64,000 nucleotides of DNA, from positions 572,985 through 636,984 of the forward strand of contig NW_024720773.1 in NCBI RefSeq assembly GCF_018991925.1, in the 5' to 3' direction. The notes beneath the pieces were generated by a model that ran no database searches, had not been told where the DNA came from, and saw only the letters and a program-made list of their open reading frames with translations. Every line of letters begins with the position of its first letter. The stretch's first letter is position 1. This stretch comes from Homarus americanus. Lineage: Eukaryota > Arthropoda > Malacostraca > Decapoda > Nephropidae. Positions 52,735-64,000 of this stretch are shown one piece after another. The position numbers and the translations under genes were made by a program.

Positions 52735-53910
52735 TAGGATAAAAATTAACAAAGCCTCAGGTCCTGATGAAATCCCAGCCGAGATGTATAAAGCAGGAGG
52801 ACCTCTGCTTACTAGCTGTCTCCACTCTCTGCTGGAAAATATATGTGAAAAGGAGGAAATCCCCAAGCTCCTAAAGATGCCTCCATCATCAAAATTTATA
52901 AGAACAAGGGAGACCAGCCAGACTGTGGCAACTACCGTGGGACCTTGCTGCTGTCTGTAGTCGCCCGAGTCGTCTGAAACAAACTTCTTCCTGAGACGAA
53001 AAACTTCCTCCAAGTGTCTAAATGTAGCTTTAGACCTTCACATGGCATCACTGACATGATCTTTGCTGCCCGCCAGATACAGGAAAAGTGCAGAGAACAA
53101 CGTCGTGACCTGGACATGGCCTTCATCGACCTAAGCAAGACCTTCGACTCGGACAACAGGGAAGCCCTCTGGCGGACCCTCAACCGTTTTGGCTGCCCAC
53201 CAAAATTCATCGCCATTGTGAGGCAACTCCACAATGGCATGATCGGCAGTGTCCTGAACAATGGCCCCTAAGTCAGAGTTTTTCCCATCCAAACGGGGTA
53301 AATCGAGGATGTGTACTGGCACCAACTTCTTTTCCATTTTCTTGGCTGCCTTCCTTACTCATGCCAGTGCCAATTTAGCCAGCGGGGTGGACGACCTCAC
53401 CCTCGTCGCTCACACTGACACGGCCTACAAAAGATACTGAACACCTAGGCAGATGCGTGTGCACACTTCGGCCTTGAGGTGAATGTACTTGAGACTTAGA
53501 TTTTCTTTTAGCCTGCTCCTGGTTCAGCCACACCTCCACCACTCATCCAGCTAAACGATACTACCCTCTATAATGTTACCCATTTTCAGTATCTCGGCAC
53601 CCACCTATCCACCAATGTGGACACCGATGAAGAGATTCAACATCGGATCAGATGTGCATCTCAAGCCTTTGGCAGACTCTGTGCCCATGTCTTCAGCTGT
53701 ATGGAGCTGAAATTATCTACAAGCAGTGGTCCTTCCCACCCTGATATATGTCAGCGAGACATGGGTCACATACATGAGGCACTTCAAGGCACTTGAAAAC
53801 TTTCACTATGTTCCATCCTCCGAGTTTCCTGGGGAGACAAGAGAGCAAATGCCAGTATTCTCGCTGACACCAACTGTAGGAGCATCGAGGCTACCATTAT
53901 CCATGAACAA
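52735..53910 (+). pseudogene. RTE-like reverse transcriptase, copy 2
   Basis: Pieces in several frames: KASGPDEIPAEMYKAGG (about 52748), the finger region near 52870-52950, FRPSHGITDMIFAARQIQEK and LDMAFIDLSKTFDSDNREAL (53014-53271), DDLTLVAHT-like palm remnant near 53390, and a thumb region with YLGTHLSTNVDTDEEI (about 53590). The palm catalytic site is diverged, so the enzyme is not functional. Confidence 0.75.
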
Positions 53911-54345
53911 CTAACTACATTGGACTGGCCAAAGTAGCTACTTTACAGTCATCTAATGAATAGTAAATGTAACGCTGGCAAGCAACTGAAAATGTATAAC
54001 GATAGTTATAAGACAAACCTGAAAAAGTGCCAAATTGACCCCCTCACCTGGGAGATGATTACCCTATACCGTAACGCTTGGAGGAGCACCACGCGAGAAG
54101 GTGTCAATACTTTCGATTTAGCCCTACTGCAAACCGAGACAGACAAGCGCCAACGCTGTAAAGGCGCACTAGATGTATACATCCAGATTTGCAACATCAG
54201 TGAACGACTCTGCCGGCTCTCGTATCGGCCTGTCTAGTCACCTCAGATCTCACCAATGAAGGTGACATCCTTAATAACTCATATCATTGTATCATAGCTG
54301 GATGATCGTCATACTCGATTCCGAGTGACAGCAAAGTAGTAGTAG

Positions 54346-56100
54346 TTGTGTCTTGTGAGTGTGTTGTGTTTTATGAGTGTATTATATCTTGTGAGTGTGT
54401 TGCTTCCTTGGGAGTGTGTTGTGTCTTGGGAGTGTGTTGTGTCTTATGAGTGTATTATATCTTGTGAGTGTGTTGTGTCTTGGGAGTGTGTTGTGTCTTG
54501 TGAGTGTGTTGTGTCTTGTGAGTGTGTTGTGTTTTATGAGTGTATTATATCTTGTGAGTGTGTTGCTTCCTTGGGAGTGTGTTGTGTCTTGTGAGTGTGT
54601 TGTGTCTTATGAGTGTATTATATCTGGTGAGTGTGTTGTGTCTTGGGGGTGTTGTGTCTTGTGAGTGTGTTGTCTTGAGGTGTGTGTGTCTTATGAGTGT
54701 ATTATATCTTGTGAGAGTGTTGTGTCTTGGGAGTTGGGTCTTGTGAGTGTGTTGCGTCTTGTGAGTGTGTTGTGTCTTATGAGTGTATTATATCTTGTGA
54801 GTGTGTTGTGTCTTGAGTGTGTGTGTAGTGTGTTGCGTTGAGTGTGTTGCGTCTTGTGAGTGTGTTGCGTCTTGTGAGTGTGTTGCGTCTTGTGTGTTCT
54901 TTGAGGAGTGTGTTATATCTTGTGAGTGTGTTGGTCTTGTGTGTTGCGTCTTGTGAGTGAATGTGTTGTGTCTTGTGAGTGTATTATGTCTTATGAGTGT
55001 GTTGTGTCTTATGAGTGTGTTATGTCTTGTGAGTGTGTTGCGTCTTGGGGTGTGTTGTGTCTTGTGTTTGTGTCTTGTGTGTGTTGTGTGTTATGAGTAT
55101 GTTGTAAGTGTGTTGTGAGTGTCTTGTGAATGTGTTGTGAGTGTGTTGTGTCTTGTGAGTGTGTTGGTCTTGGGTCGTCTTGGGAGTGTACTTGTGAGTG
55201 TGTTGCGTCTTGGGAGTGTGTTGCGTCTTGTGAGTGTGTTGTGTCTTACAGTGTGTCAGTGAGTGTGTGTGTCGTCTTGTGTGAGTGTGTTGTGTCTTGT
55301 GAGTGTGTTGTGTCTTGGTGAGTGTGTTGTGTCTTGTGAGTGTGTTGTGTAATGTAAGTGTGTTGTGTCTTGTGAGTGTCTTGTGAGTGTGTTGTGTCTT
55401 GTGAGTGTGTTATGTCTTGAGTGTCTTGTGTGTTTGAGTGTGTTATGAGTGTGTTGTGTCTTGTGAAGTGTTGTGTGTAATGTAAGTGTGTTGTGTCTTG
55501 TGAGTGTGTGAGTGTGTTGTGTCTTGTGAGTGTGTTGTGAGTGAGTGTTGTGTAATGTAAGTGTGTTGTGTCTTGTGAGTGTCTTGTGAGTGTGTTGTGT
55601 CTTGTGAGTGTGTTATGTCTTGTGAGTGTGTTGTGTGTTATGAGTGTGTTGTAAGTGTGTTGTGAGTGTCTTGTGAATGTGTTGTGAGAGTGTTGTGTAA
55701 TGTAAGTGTGTTGTGTCTTGTGAGTGTCTTGTGTCTTGTGAGTGTCTTATGAGTGTCTTGTGTCTTGTGAGTGTCTTGTGTGTTGTGAGTGTCTTATGAG
55801 TGTCTTGTGTCTTGTGAGTGTCTTGTGTCTTGTGAGTGTCTTATGAGTGTCTTGTGTCTTGTGAGTGTGTTGTGTCTTGTGAGTGTGTTGTGTGTTATGA
55901 GTGTGTTATAAGTGTGTTGTGAGTATCTTGTGAATGTGTTGTGAGTGTGTAGTGTAATGTAAGTGTGTTGTGTCTTTTGAGTGTGTTATGGTTATCTGTG
56001 AGTGCATTGTGTCTTGTGAGTGTGTTGTGAGTGTCTTGTGAATGTGGTGTGAGTGCCTTGTAAGTGTGTTGTGAGTGCCTTGTGAGTGTGTTGTATGGTC
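54346..56100. repeat. GTGTCTTGTGAGTGTGTT satellite, right block
   Basis: About 1.75 kb of degenerate units around GTGTCTTGTGAGTGTGTT with insertions of TATGAGTGTATTATATCT. Higher-order repetition is visible (blocks with TAATGTAAGTGTGTTGTG recur from 55340 onward). Open frames here encode only Cys/Val/Ser runs. Confidence 0.93.
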
Positions 56101-56350
56101 ATTATTGCTGTATCCTCAGTATTGTTATATGGGTCAGAATTTGGTTAGAGTCCTCTGAAATGTGTTGCTACTGTACAGGATAATACTAATAATACGTTAT
56201 ACTGACAGGAAAACAAATGAAGATTGGCAAAAATAACGAGAAAAATACTAAAAATTTATAGAATAAGCAATATGAGATACAGTACTTTAGCCATATGAAC
56301 AGAGATGAGAGGATAATAGTAGAAATAGTAATGGGCAAAGCTGACTAGTG
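56101..56350 (+). pseudogene. Possible LINE RT C-terminal relic
   Basis: VLLYGSEFG-like sequence, then stop-interrupted text resembling the C-terminal region of endonuclease-reverse transcriptase proteins. It is short and degraded, so the call is weak. Confidence 0.3.
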
Positions 56351-56459
56351 CAAGACTGTTACTGTAGGTATCAACCCAGAAAATAAATAGGTATAACGGG
56401 GGGTTTTTTTTTGGGGGGGGAGGGGGAAGTTACCTCGATGTCCACTGAGTAAAATGGTA

Positions 56460-56889
56460 AAAAATCCCTTAGAGTTCTGGGTGTGGCAATTTTGTTTTGA
56501 AGATGGCCGCTGTCATGGTTGAGCGGTGTTGTACACACACTTGAACACCAATTATCTTTAGCTGTACTTCACACTTTGAGCAGAAACAGGCGACTCTTTC
56601 ACCAGACACCTCGCTGGTTATATATATACCTCTCTTCAAACGCCTAGAGCACCCTAGTGCCATCCAGGTGTTGTAGGTCGGTCGGAACGAGAGATGCCAG
56701 GAAAGTTCGAGAACGGTCTACTCTAATCAAGGCTTACAATACGTAAATAAGTCATAACAAAAATGATGCAATGCATTGTAGAAAATTTTTTCATGGTAAT
56801 ACATCAATATATGCAGGAAAATCTCCCCAAACTTGACAAAATAACTGCTGCTTTTAATAGAAAATAATCAAAACACCTCTGCAAAACAC
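56460..56889 (-). repeat. Probable 3' LTR of gypsy element G4
   Basis: On the minus strand TGTTTTGCAGAGG follows the purine tract AAAGATTAGGGAGGGAGTAG. A TATA box (TATATATAACC) lies at about 56616-56626 on the minus strand. The far end is not defined because the second LTR is outside the window. Confidence 0.45.
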
Positions 56890-56899
56890 TACTCCCTCC

Positions 56900-58330
56900 C
56901 TAATCTTTCCGTCGTCTCCTCTCCTGAGGCTGCCACCGAGGTACTGGGATGTCTTCAGAGTCCACCCTTGGCGCATCAACCTCAGTCACATCCTCAGAGT
57001 GGTAGCCCTCTCCTGTCACGTCCACTTCCGTTAATAGGGGACGGTGCTCCTCTTCCTGGTCCATGGTTGAGTTCCCCAGATCTACCTGAGGTTCTTCCAG
57101 GATCTTCGATCTGGTCCTCGTCGGTGGTAGGTGACTGCTCCTCAGTCTTCCCAGGTGTACTGCCCTGGTCCATGTTACTGCCACAGACGATTGGCATGGA
57201 CTACCTTCAGCTGAGCCTTCCTTCTTCCTCTGATCCGGTAGGTCACATCTGAAAGCCGTTCCACTACAGCATATGGTCCTTTCCATGGACTCTGCAACTT
57301 CGGTGACTGACCTTTCCTCCGCAGAGGGTTATATAGCCAGACCTTATCACCGTCCTTGTAACAGACCTGGCTTGCTTTGACATCATGGTTGCTCTTCATC
57401 ACTCCTCCCGAGAAATCCAGAGCTTCTCGCACTTGATGGTGGACCTCCTTTAACCTCTCTTGGAGGCTTTTGACGCAACTGGTGGTTTCTTCAGGTAGTT
57501 CTTCATCAGGTGGTCTTCCTGTCAGCAGGACCACTGGCAGCCGCAGTTCATGACCCGGCATCAGTTTTGCCGGTGTGTATCCAGTTGATTTGTGGGCAGC
57601 CTACCGATACGCCATCAGCAGGGCAGGCAGTTTCTGGTCCCATTCTGTTTGCCCAGCACCTCAACACAGTAATTGGCCAGGTCTTGTTCCAAGGTCCAAT
57701 TAAATTTTTCCACCATTCCATCTGACTGTGGCCAAGGTGGAATGGTCCTAGTCTTCCATATGCCCAATAGTTTACAGCACTCGCTGAACACAGCTGACTC
57801 AAAATTTCTGCCCTGGTCCGAGTGCAACTCATGGGGTAACACCAAACCGGCAGAAGAACTTACCCACCATCACCCAGGCAATAGTCGTGGCTAAATAATT
57901 TAGGATGCCATTTGCTTCTGGCCATTTAGTGAAGTAATCCAAGTAATCCATGGCCACACCTATTCCCATCTGCAGTGAGTGGCAGAGGTCCCGCAATATC
58001 CACTGCTACCCTCTCCATTGGTGCGCCTGTATGGTACAACTGCAGTGGGGTACGCGTATGTAGTTTTGGTCCCTTCTTGGAACAGCAAGCATCGCATGTC
58101 AACTCAGTAAAACCTTTGCCGCAGGCAACTCAGGGTCTTCCTTCACTTCCAGGTGTCCACTGGCTGGATTGTTGCGCATCTCTTCCAGGATCTCTGACCT
58201 CATCTCCCTGGGAAGTACTGTCTGCCAGTACCTGTTGAAGCCATCTGTAGTCACCCACTGGCGAAGCAAATGGCCTTCAGCCGAAGAGCATCCCTCTGAG
58301 CCCAGTAGTATTTAGTCGTAGAACTTGCTC
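56900..58330 (-). pseudogene. G4 integrase
   Basis: In several frames on the minus strand. The N-terminal part (about 58330-58130) has LRQWVTTDGFNRYWQ and degraded H2C2 zinc-binding sequence. The core has LHSDQGRNFES (second Asp, about 57820) and PPWPQSDGMVEKFN (Glu, about 57735). The C-terminal module has YKDGDKVWLYNP, SPWKGPYAVVERLSDVTYRI and KVVHANRL (57350-57180). The remaining 57170-56900 is acidic and extends past the usual end of integrase. Confidence 0.8.
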
Positions 58331-58489
58331 CAGAGATCGTCTCCCATGCTGGCTGCACTGAACTCTGGCTCATCCACTAGACCATTAGCCGCAGGTCTTG
58401 GTCTTCCAGTTGCAACGGCAGGATCTTCCTTCACTGTAGTGCGACTACACTTCTTGGGAAGTGCCTCTCTCCGGCAACACTGCTGACAA

Positions 58490-58850
58490 TTAGACTAAAC
58501 CACTACGAGACGGGTAGGGAAGACACCGTTCACCTTGCACGGCAACAACACCTCTGATATTGGAGGAATAACTACTGTCTGCATAGCTGTTACCTTAGCA
58601 CTTGCATGCTTCACAGTCTTCAGCGGTACCCACTTTCCTTTACTATTCAACTGCATCGAGCCGAGGTCCAGTTGACACTTGTGAGGTAGGAGGCAGTCCA
58701 GGCCCAGGATGGTTTTCTATATCCGCTACATAAACCTGTAGGGTTTCTAACCCCCCCCCCCCCCAACTTGATGCTGATATCCACTGGCCCCTTTAGCACT
58801 GTGCAATGTCCAGTGATCCCTGTTTTGCCATAACTTCGCAACTTCAATTA
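58490..58850 (-). pseudogene. G4 aspartic protease fragment
   Basis: Only the second half of a retroviral-type protease is recognised (TGHCTVLKGPVDISIKLG, then after a G-run indel IENHPGLGL). The catalytic Asp-Thr-Gly should lie upstream, where the inserted DNA begins at about 58855. The run of 13-14 G/C near 58749 is an indel site. Confidence 0.55.
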
Positions 58851-58859
58851 CGTTAAAGA

Positions 58860-59518
58860 TAAATATAATAATAGGGGCGCAAATGGCACAACAAAAAACA
58901 AATTGGCAACTCAGCACAACTTAGTCCTTAATATTTATTACTTAAAATTAATTTTACTTCAGTACACGGTAAACAATGTTTAAATGCAAAAGTTACAAAC
59001 TCAAATAAGGACGAAATTGTGCATCATGGGTTCAATCACAACTCTCTTACTTTATCACAACAGTTCGGGAGTGAAGGTTTGGAATTATACACGTCACGAA
59101 AGATTAAATACAATTTAATAATAAAAGTTTACCATAATAAGTGTGCAGGTTACTAATGAATGGAAAATATAAATCAAGAAAATAAAGAATAAACATAATA
59201 TTAATAAACAACTAATATCACACACTGCTTTTCAACATCTCTATTGATTGCACTTTTCACACAATAAATAATAATAGAGCAGCACTGAATATATAATACT
59301 CAACTAAACCCTATTTGAGAAGGTATCCACCACTGACAAACTGAGACGTCCTCCCACTTCCAATGCCAGCCAGTGACTGGCAAAACCCCTTATCCCAGAG
59401 GACTACATGCCTAACAGCACTAATATAAAACAACTCCCACATTAAGCTGCAAAAATAGTTAAACATACGTAGGTATCAAGTACCAGCCCTGCTCATACAT
59501 AATATATTCCATACATAA
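58860..59518. other. Unassigned AT-rich insert between G4 protease and hAT copy B
   Basis: No coding frame or repeat recognised. Its likely continuation on the other side of the hAT-like element is 62519-62590. It may be another inserted element. Confidence 0.4.
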
Positions 59519-62518
59519 TAGGGTGTGTCATACGGAGGCGAATTTTTTTTTTTTTTGAGTTTGAAAAATCGGCCTATGGTATTAATGATGTAGTTCTATG
59601 TGCAGAATCATGTGATATCTTCAGATTTGAAAAGTTTTCATTTTTTGCTAGGTAAATTTTAACTTGAAATCTTATGAAAATTCAGTATTCCCACCCTTTT
59701 ACCAACACCACTAAATAGCTTATTTAAAGTAAAGTAAATGTATCAGGTTAATTTATTAGGATGAAAATGATCCAGAATAGTGAAACGAATGATCTTGACA
59801 CATTTATTAAATTTAATATTCCTTTAGAAAACAAAATCATCAAATACAAAAACCGGTTTTACTACTACGACCCGGTGTTGCTGCACACCATAGAGAACAT
59901 GTCTTTCTTGCTTCTGTTTCTACTCATCACCTCCCTGCTGACCACCTGAGCTCGGATGTAGCCTTCCTCTCTTGGCTGTACACGTGACTGCTGGCCTCGC
60001 TCACTTGCTGTACACAACGCTCTATACTCTGGGTGTGCGAGGGCCAGGCAGGGACATGCATGGGGTTGTCCAGGAAAGCTCTGACTTGAACATTGGTGAG
60101 GCTGCAGGTAAGAGGGGGCTCACTGCCAGCCTGGATGTTATCCAGATCTATGAGATCAGTGAGGGTCTTGGCACCTAGATTGACTTCAGGAGTCTTCCTG
60201 ACCCTGAAGGAATCGTCACCAACTGATTCGTCATGCCCAGATCCTCTCATAAGTCTCATATCCAAGATCTTTTTGACTGCCACTCTTTTCTCCTCCTCAT
60301 CCTTACTGCAGAGCATTGTCTGCAGAACTGCCTCGGGATGAGCATACCAGGAAGATCTCCTCACAGTCTGCTCCACAATCTGAACAACCTTCCTTGGCTG
60401 ACACCTCAGGAGCTCAAGCTGGAAGAGAACATGCCTCGGACCTTCGGAGAACGATGACTTGACCTTGGTGTTGAACCAATTTGGCAAGTAGACACTCACG
60501 ATGAATTGGACAATAAGTCTCAGGTTGTGAAGCTGGTTCCCTTTCAGTTTATGATGAGCGACCCAAATTCTGCAGAACCTGAGAGCCGTTGTGAGCCACC
60601 TAGAATGGGAGACTGGACTTATCTGCAGGTAAGCAAGTCTATCAGGCATGACCCCAGTTTTGATGGCACTGCAAATCATGTAATCATAGTACTGGTCAGT
60701 ACTCAGGTCGTCAATGACAGTATGTGCAAGCTCAACGAGTGGAGGGCCAACTGTGATTTTTTCAAAGCTCGGATTTATTTCTAACTCAGTGGCAGAGTAC
60801 AGCATCTTGCCAAGAGGACCAGACCATCTGTTGTTTGAAAGAGTCTTGCCATCCAGCTCCTGAATCAGATGTCTGAGTGGCAACTCGTTGGTGTGGAGGT
60901 CACAAACAATCCAGACCAGCTTCCTCCCAATCTTCCGCTCTATCCACTGTATGACCCCCCCTTGCCACCCTGTGTTCGTGTTGGTGCTGTCCCCTCCAAT
61001 GGCCTGCAGGGTCTGGTCTACGTTCCTCTCTCTCTGAGCCAGTTCACAATGTTATCTGCCACTATCTCAGCTGGTTTCCTGATGTCATCTTTCTCTGGAG
61101 TGAAATGCCACAAATACTTCCCTCCTGGTTCACTGCAGCAGGAGTAGTGTTCCTCCTTCACCATGGCAGGGAACAACTTGTCAGAATCTCCAACTTTCAT
61201 GAACACTTTAGTGTCATCCCTTCTCCCATCAAAGAACAAACAATTGATTCCATTTTCTCTTATCCCCTTATCAAACTCCTCTTCTAGGTTACTGACAAGT
61301 TTCTCCTGAGCTCTCCTTACTTTGTTATGATCTATCACCAGGTGAACATCATCAGGTGTTATCAAACCACCGTCAATCCAGGCAGCTGTTGCTATCTCTG
61401 CAGTTTCTCTGAGACCAGTGTGGTGTCGCATGCTGGCCAGAGCTATGCTCGGGATATCTTTCCTATTTCGAATCTTATGCCTGGAAGTCACCATTCTCCT
61501 GGTCAGCACTCGGATCAGCCATGGGGAAGTCATTAAACTCTGAATCAGCTTGACTCCAATCATAGGCCTTTTTTACCTAACCCTAGGCCTTCTCAAGTCT
61601 CTTTTCCTCGGCAACTCTTCTCCTCTTCTGTCTCTCTGTGGCAGCCTCCTGTCTCTTGGACTCCGGAATATCTTGGCTAGAAATCATGAGAGCCCCTATA
61701 CTGCCAGTCTTCTCTCTCTGTGCTTTGACAAATGCCAGTTCGATCACAGGAATCTTCAGTTCACGCTTGCAAATACAGGAGATGTGGGCCTCGGATTTAC
61801 AGTCACGATCGCATCCAAACTCAGGACAGAGAACAATTGGGCACTTGCAAGTAATTATGTCAAATAACTGGTCCAGTCGCTTGGCAAAGCTGTCCTTAAC
61901 TGCAAGTTTTCCTCTCCCAAGAGAGATATCTCTTGCCTTTTCCCAACTGGCTAGCAGTCTCTCACTAATCTTCTTCTGACTTGTTATGACTGGAGGCTTG
62001 AACTGAGCGTTAGCCAGAGTGTACTGTGCCAAGACAGCTTTGGTCATATCACTGGCAATGTCTTTGTTTGTGTAAGTTCTTTGGTTCTTTTCACTGATTT
62101 GCCTGATTAAAACACCGTATCTCAAAGCATCTCTCAATGTAGGCAATTCCGACTTCAGGAGCTCTCTCCCAGACCCAAGATAGTGACTGAGATGGCTGGA
62201 TTTTTGGTTCCTCGTCCTGACACAAGCAGCCATCGCAAATATTATCAACTTATAAATGCATCTGAATCTGAAACACAGAAAAATATTGTTAGTTGGGTTG
62301 TTAAAGAATGAAGTCAGAAAGCAATGTTCACTATTTTATTGCAATGCACTAATGCAGCTGTACGTTAGATTTTCGATAAATTTCACGTTAAAATTTACCT
62401 AGCAAAAGGTTGCAAAATATTAAAACTGAAATTATTTTCTGTTTATATACACTAAAATCTACCAAAAAAGTGATGGGCCATTAGTTTTAGCTGATCTTCC
62501 CTCCTATGACACACCCTA
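59519..62518 (-). mobile_element. hAT-like DNA transposon, copy B
   Basis: Exactly 3000 bp with terminal inverted repeats TAGGGTGTGTCATA and TATGACACACCCTA and the perfect 8-bp duplication ATACATAA at 59511-59518 and 62519-62526. Similar to copy A (20053-23034) over its length, in reverse orientation. Two copies with different target sites and intact ends show the family has been mobile. Confidence 0.92.
59927..62233 (-). pseudogene. hAT-like transposase, copy B (three long frames)
   Basis: Minus strand. From the ATG at 62233 (MAACVRTRNQ) to 61583: N-terminal region with Cys-rich CKCPIVLCPEFGCDRDC and CICKREL. 61563-61018: central region with INCLFFDGRRDDTKVF. Near 61000-60900, between frames, a DSTNTNTG type motif. 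60883-59927: ELPLRHLI, just after a C-D-L-H-T-N motif, then LDGKTLSNNRWSGPLGK, SRWLTTALRFCRIWV and the C-terminal SHTQSIERCVQ. The C-x-x-H motif before the ELPLRHL helix matches the second catalytic block of hAT transposases. About two frame breaks prevent a full product. Confidence 0.78.
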
Positions 62519-62599
62519 ATACATAAGTTGAGGGTAACGAGCCTAAAAAATTGCACTATGCACAACTCAACGCACCACTGTGCATTACACCATGCATAA

Positions 62600-64000
62600 C
62601 ATCCTGCATAGCTGCTGCAGTGTCTCAGGTAGTTTTTGAAGACTAACCATGTCCAGCCTCACAAAAGTCTGCTTCAAGGCTGTCGATCATCGACGGACAC
62701 CTTATGCCATCGATCTCACCTTCAACCTGGACACTGATTATAGTGGCTCGGTTGCATTTTGTCAATACTGGGGCTGTGGTGAGACAGGCTGGTCGTTGCC
62801 CCTCTGCACCAGCCATCTCTAATTTCCCATCTTATTGGGTTGCTCTTTTTTCTCTCTCTTGGAATTCTGTATCCAATTAATCTTGAAGTGTCCATCTTTT
62901 CCACACGTCCAACATCCTCTCTTCTCCACGTTCTTCTCTGTATTGCCCCTCTCTCGCTCTCATTTCCGCATGCAACAGCCCTCCTGTTTGTGCCCAATCT
63001 TCTCACAATACCAGCAGGTTTCTTTAAATCTCTCTGTCTCTTGTACTTGACTGTTTTGTGCTTTCAACCTAGAGCTAGACTCCGTCCTGAAGCTTGGTAC
63101 ACTTGACCTTACGTAAGATTCAAACTCCAGGGCTCTAGCCAAAAGTTCCTGTAGAGTTAGAGGTTGGAACTGCTTCACCTGAATCTTGAGCTACGTGCTG
63201 TCCAATGCGTCCACAAACTGGTTCCTCAACATCACGGTTAACAGATCAGGTGATACTTTCCAGGTCTTGAGCAAGCTGTTGCAGTGTTTCACTTCATTTA
63301 CGGGTTCGAGTACGGAATCTGGTCCTGTAAAACTCATTTTGGTGTTTGGTTCCATACCTTCGTTCCAGTACCTTTACCAGCGACCTGTAACTACTTCCCT
63401 CTGCTCCTGTCAACTGGGTGAGGACCTCCATAGCTAATTGCACTGCACATTGCTTGTCATCCCACGGTTTTGTTCAGCTTGTAACTCAAACTGTGCTCGG
63501 TATGCTTCCCATGAGACTTTGCCATCGATTTTCTGTGGTTTCTTCTTCACTGGCTCTTTCGGAAAGTTCACCACTTCACCTGTCGTAACTCGGGGTCTGA
63601 ACTCAGGTGCTCTGCATTCAACTCAACACTTCCTTTTTCCTCAAGGTCATCGTGTTTTCCATCATTTTCAACACTATGCATTCCACTCGGAGTGCAGAAA
63701 CGATGTTTCACGCACACCATCACAGTTATAGGGGTCACAAGATTATGGTTGATATCCTGCTGTTAGACAATTCCCCAGAACTTCCATCCTGCTACTGACT
63801 TTCCTTAGCTCTCTTCACGTACCTCTGTGATCTCGCCACTCGCTTTTTGTTTGTGCTGCTTCAAATTTTCATCCATTTCCTATTTTGTCACGCCTAGTTC
63901 AACTTGCACCTCTGTTACACATCATCTGCACAGCTTTATTCCGTTCTTGAATTTTCTTGTCGATCTCTTCCTGTAGTCAGGCAGACTGGTGGTAAAATTG
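62600..64000 (-). pseudogene. G4 Gag, C-terminal part with zinc knuckles
   Basis: Minus strand. 63998-63200: degraded capsid region, with segments such as EVLTQLTGAEGSSYRSLVKV in broken frames. 63178-62960: LTLQELLARALEFESYV and the first knuckle CWYCEKIGHKQEGC. About 62930-62870: a second CCHC-like segment (CWTCGKDGHFKIN). The N-terminus lies beyond the window edge. Several frameshifts. Confidence 0.6.

Larger units (their letters stand above)
50208..54345 (+). mobile_element. RTE-like LINE, copy 2 (near full length, decayed)
   Basis: Shares its start and leader with the copy at 24308. Domain order: leader with short open frames, endonuclease (51290-52083), linker (52211-52480), RT (about 52735-53910), C-terminal region (about 53950-54237). 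Frequent frameshifts and stops make it inactive. It ends near GATGATCGTCATACTCGATT and a TAGTAGTAGTT stretch. It lies inside a satellite whose two halves flank it. Confidence 0.78.
56890..64000 (-). mobile_element. Ty3/gypsy element G4, RT deleted, split by other insertions
   Basis: Minus strand, entering from the right edge. Gag with zinc knuckles (to about 62720), then inserted DNA (58860-62590, including the hAT-like copy B), then protease (about 58850-58640), then integrase (about 58330-57175), then an acidic tail and the purine tract. RT and RNase H are absent between protease and integrase (near 58500-58400). The order gag-PR-IN-LTR is normal for gypsy apart from the deletion. Confidence 0.72.

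Noticed and set aside
54346..55321. Cys/Val/Ser-rich repeat proteins in three frames
   Set aside because: Satellite translation; unit indels shift the frame repeatedly.

Overview
The window looks like a repeat-dense arthropod genome segment, most likely from a decapod crustacean. The reasons are variant ionotropic receptor (IR) exons with spliceosomal introns, a CR1-type LINE whose 3' end (TTCTTATG-type repeats) resembles a repeat I associate with decapod genomes, several Ty3/gypsy families, hAT-like and PIF/Harbinger-like DNA transposons, and long AC, AAT, AT and GT microsatellites. There is a 100-N assembly gap at 33347-33446. I see no prokaryotic features, rRNA, tRNA or CRISPR. The species call is inference.

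Layout, left to right. 1-749 is T-rich low complexity grading into a perfect TATTG pentanucleotide array. 750-4520 holds four head-to-tail copies of a non-autonomous composite element: a conserved head, a 45-bp VNTR in some copies, and a conserved tail with a CAGCC-loop-GGCTG hairpin, AATAAA and (ATT)n. They are separated by AC-rich blocks. 5540-15622 (minus) is a composite of the same kind with an SGNH-esterase CR1-like LINE between its two VNTR blocks. That LINE is itself split near its 3' end by a 5.4-kb LTR retrotransposon (5967-11340) with GAG-IN-RT-RH order (GMR1-like) and a perfect ATAAG target duplication. An IR exon lies at 15773-15918 (minus).

16335-24231 (minus) is a tandem array LTR-internal-LTR-internal-LTR of a small non-autonomous gypsy family, flanked by one CGGAG duplication and interrupted by a hAT-like DNA transposon. 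A third, intact copy is at 36142-39431 with ATTAT flanks. In this family Gag and protease are fused directly to the integrase C-terminal domain, with no RT, RNase H or integrase core. 24308-26400 is an RTE-like LINE fragment. 26415-28997 is a pair of about 460-bp direct repeats around 1.6 kb of unassigned DNA. 29004-33332 is a second tandem array (three LTRs, two non-coding interiors). 33605-35957 is a decayed ZMYM1-like hAT.

39432-64000: a LINE ORF1 with tandem zinc modules (40247-41526, minus); two exons of a plus-strand IR gene (41987-42204 and 46020-46279) whose intron holds an (AT)n tract and a LINE; a long-TIR DNA transposon; a deleted Harbinger; a second RTE-like LINE inside an 18-20 bp satellite; and a minus-strand gypsy element running off the window and split by a second hAT-like copy.

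The only probable host genes are the IR exons. Most of the rest is mobile DNA, much of it non-autonomous families that must borrow enzymes from other elements.
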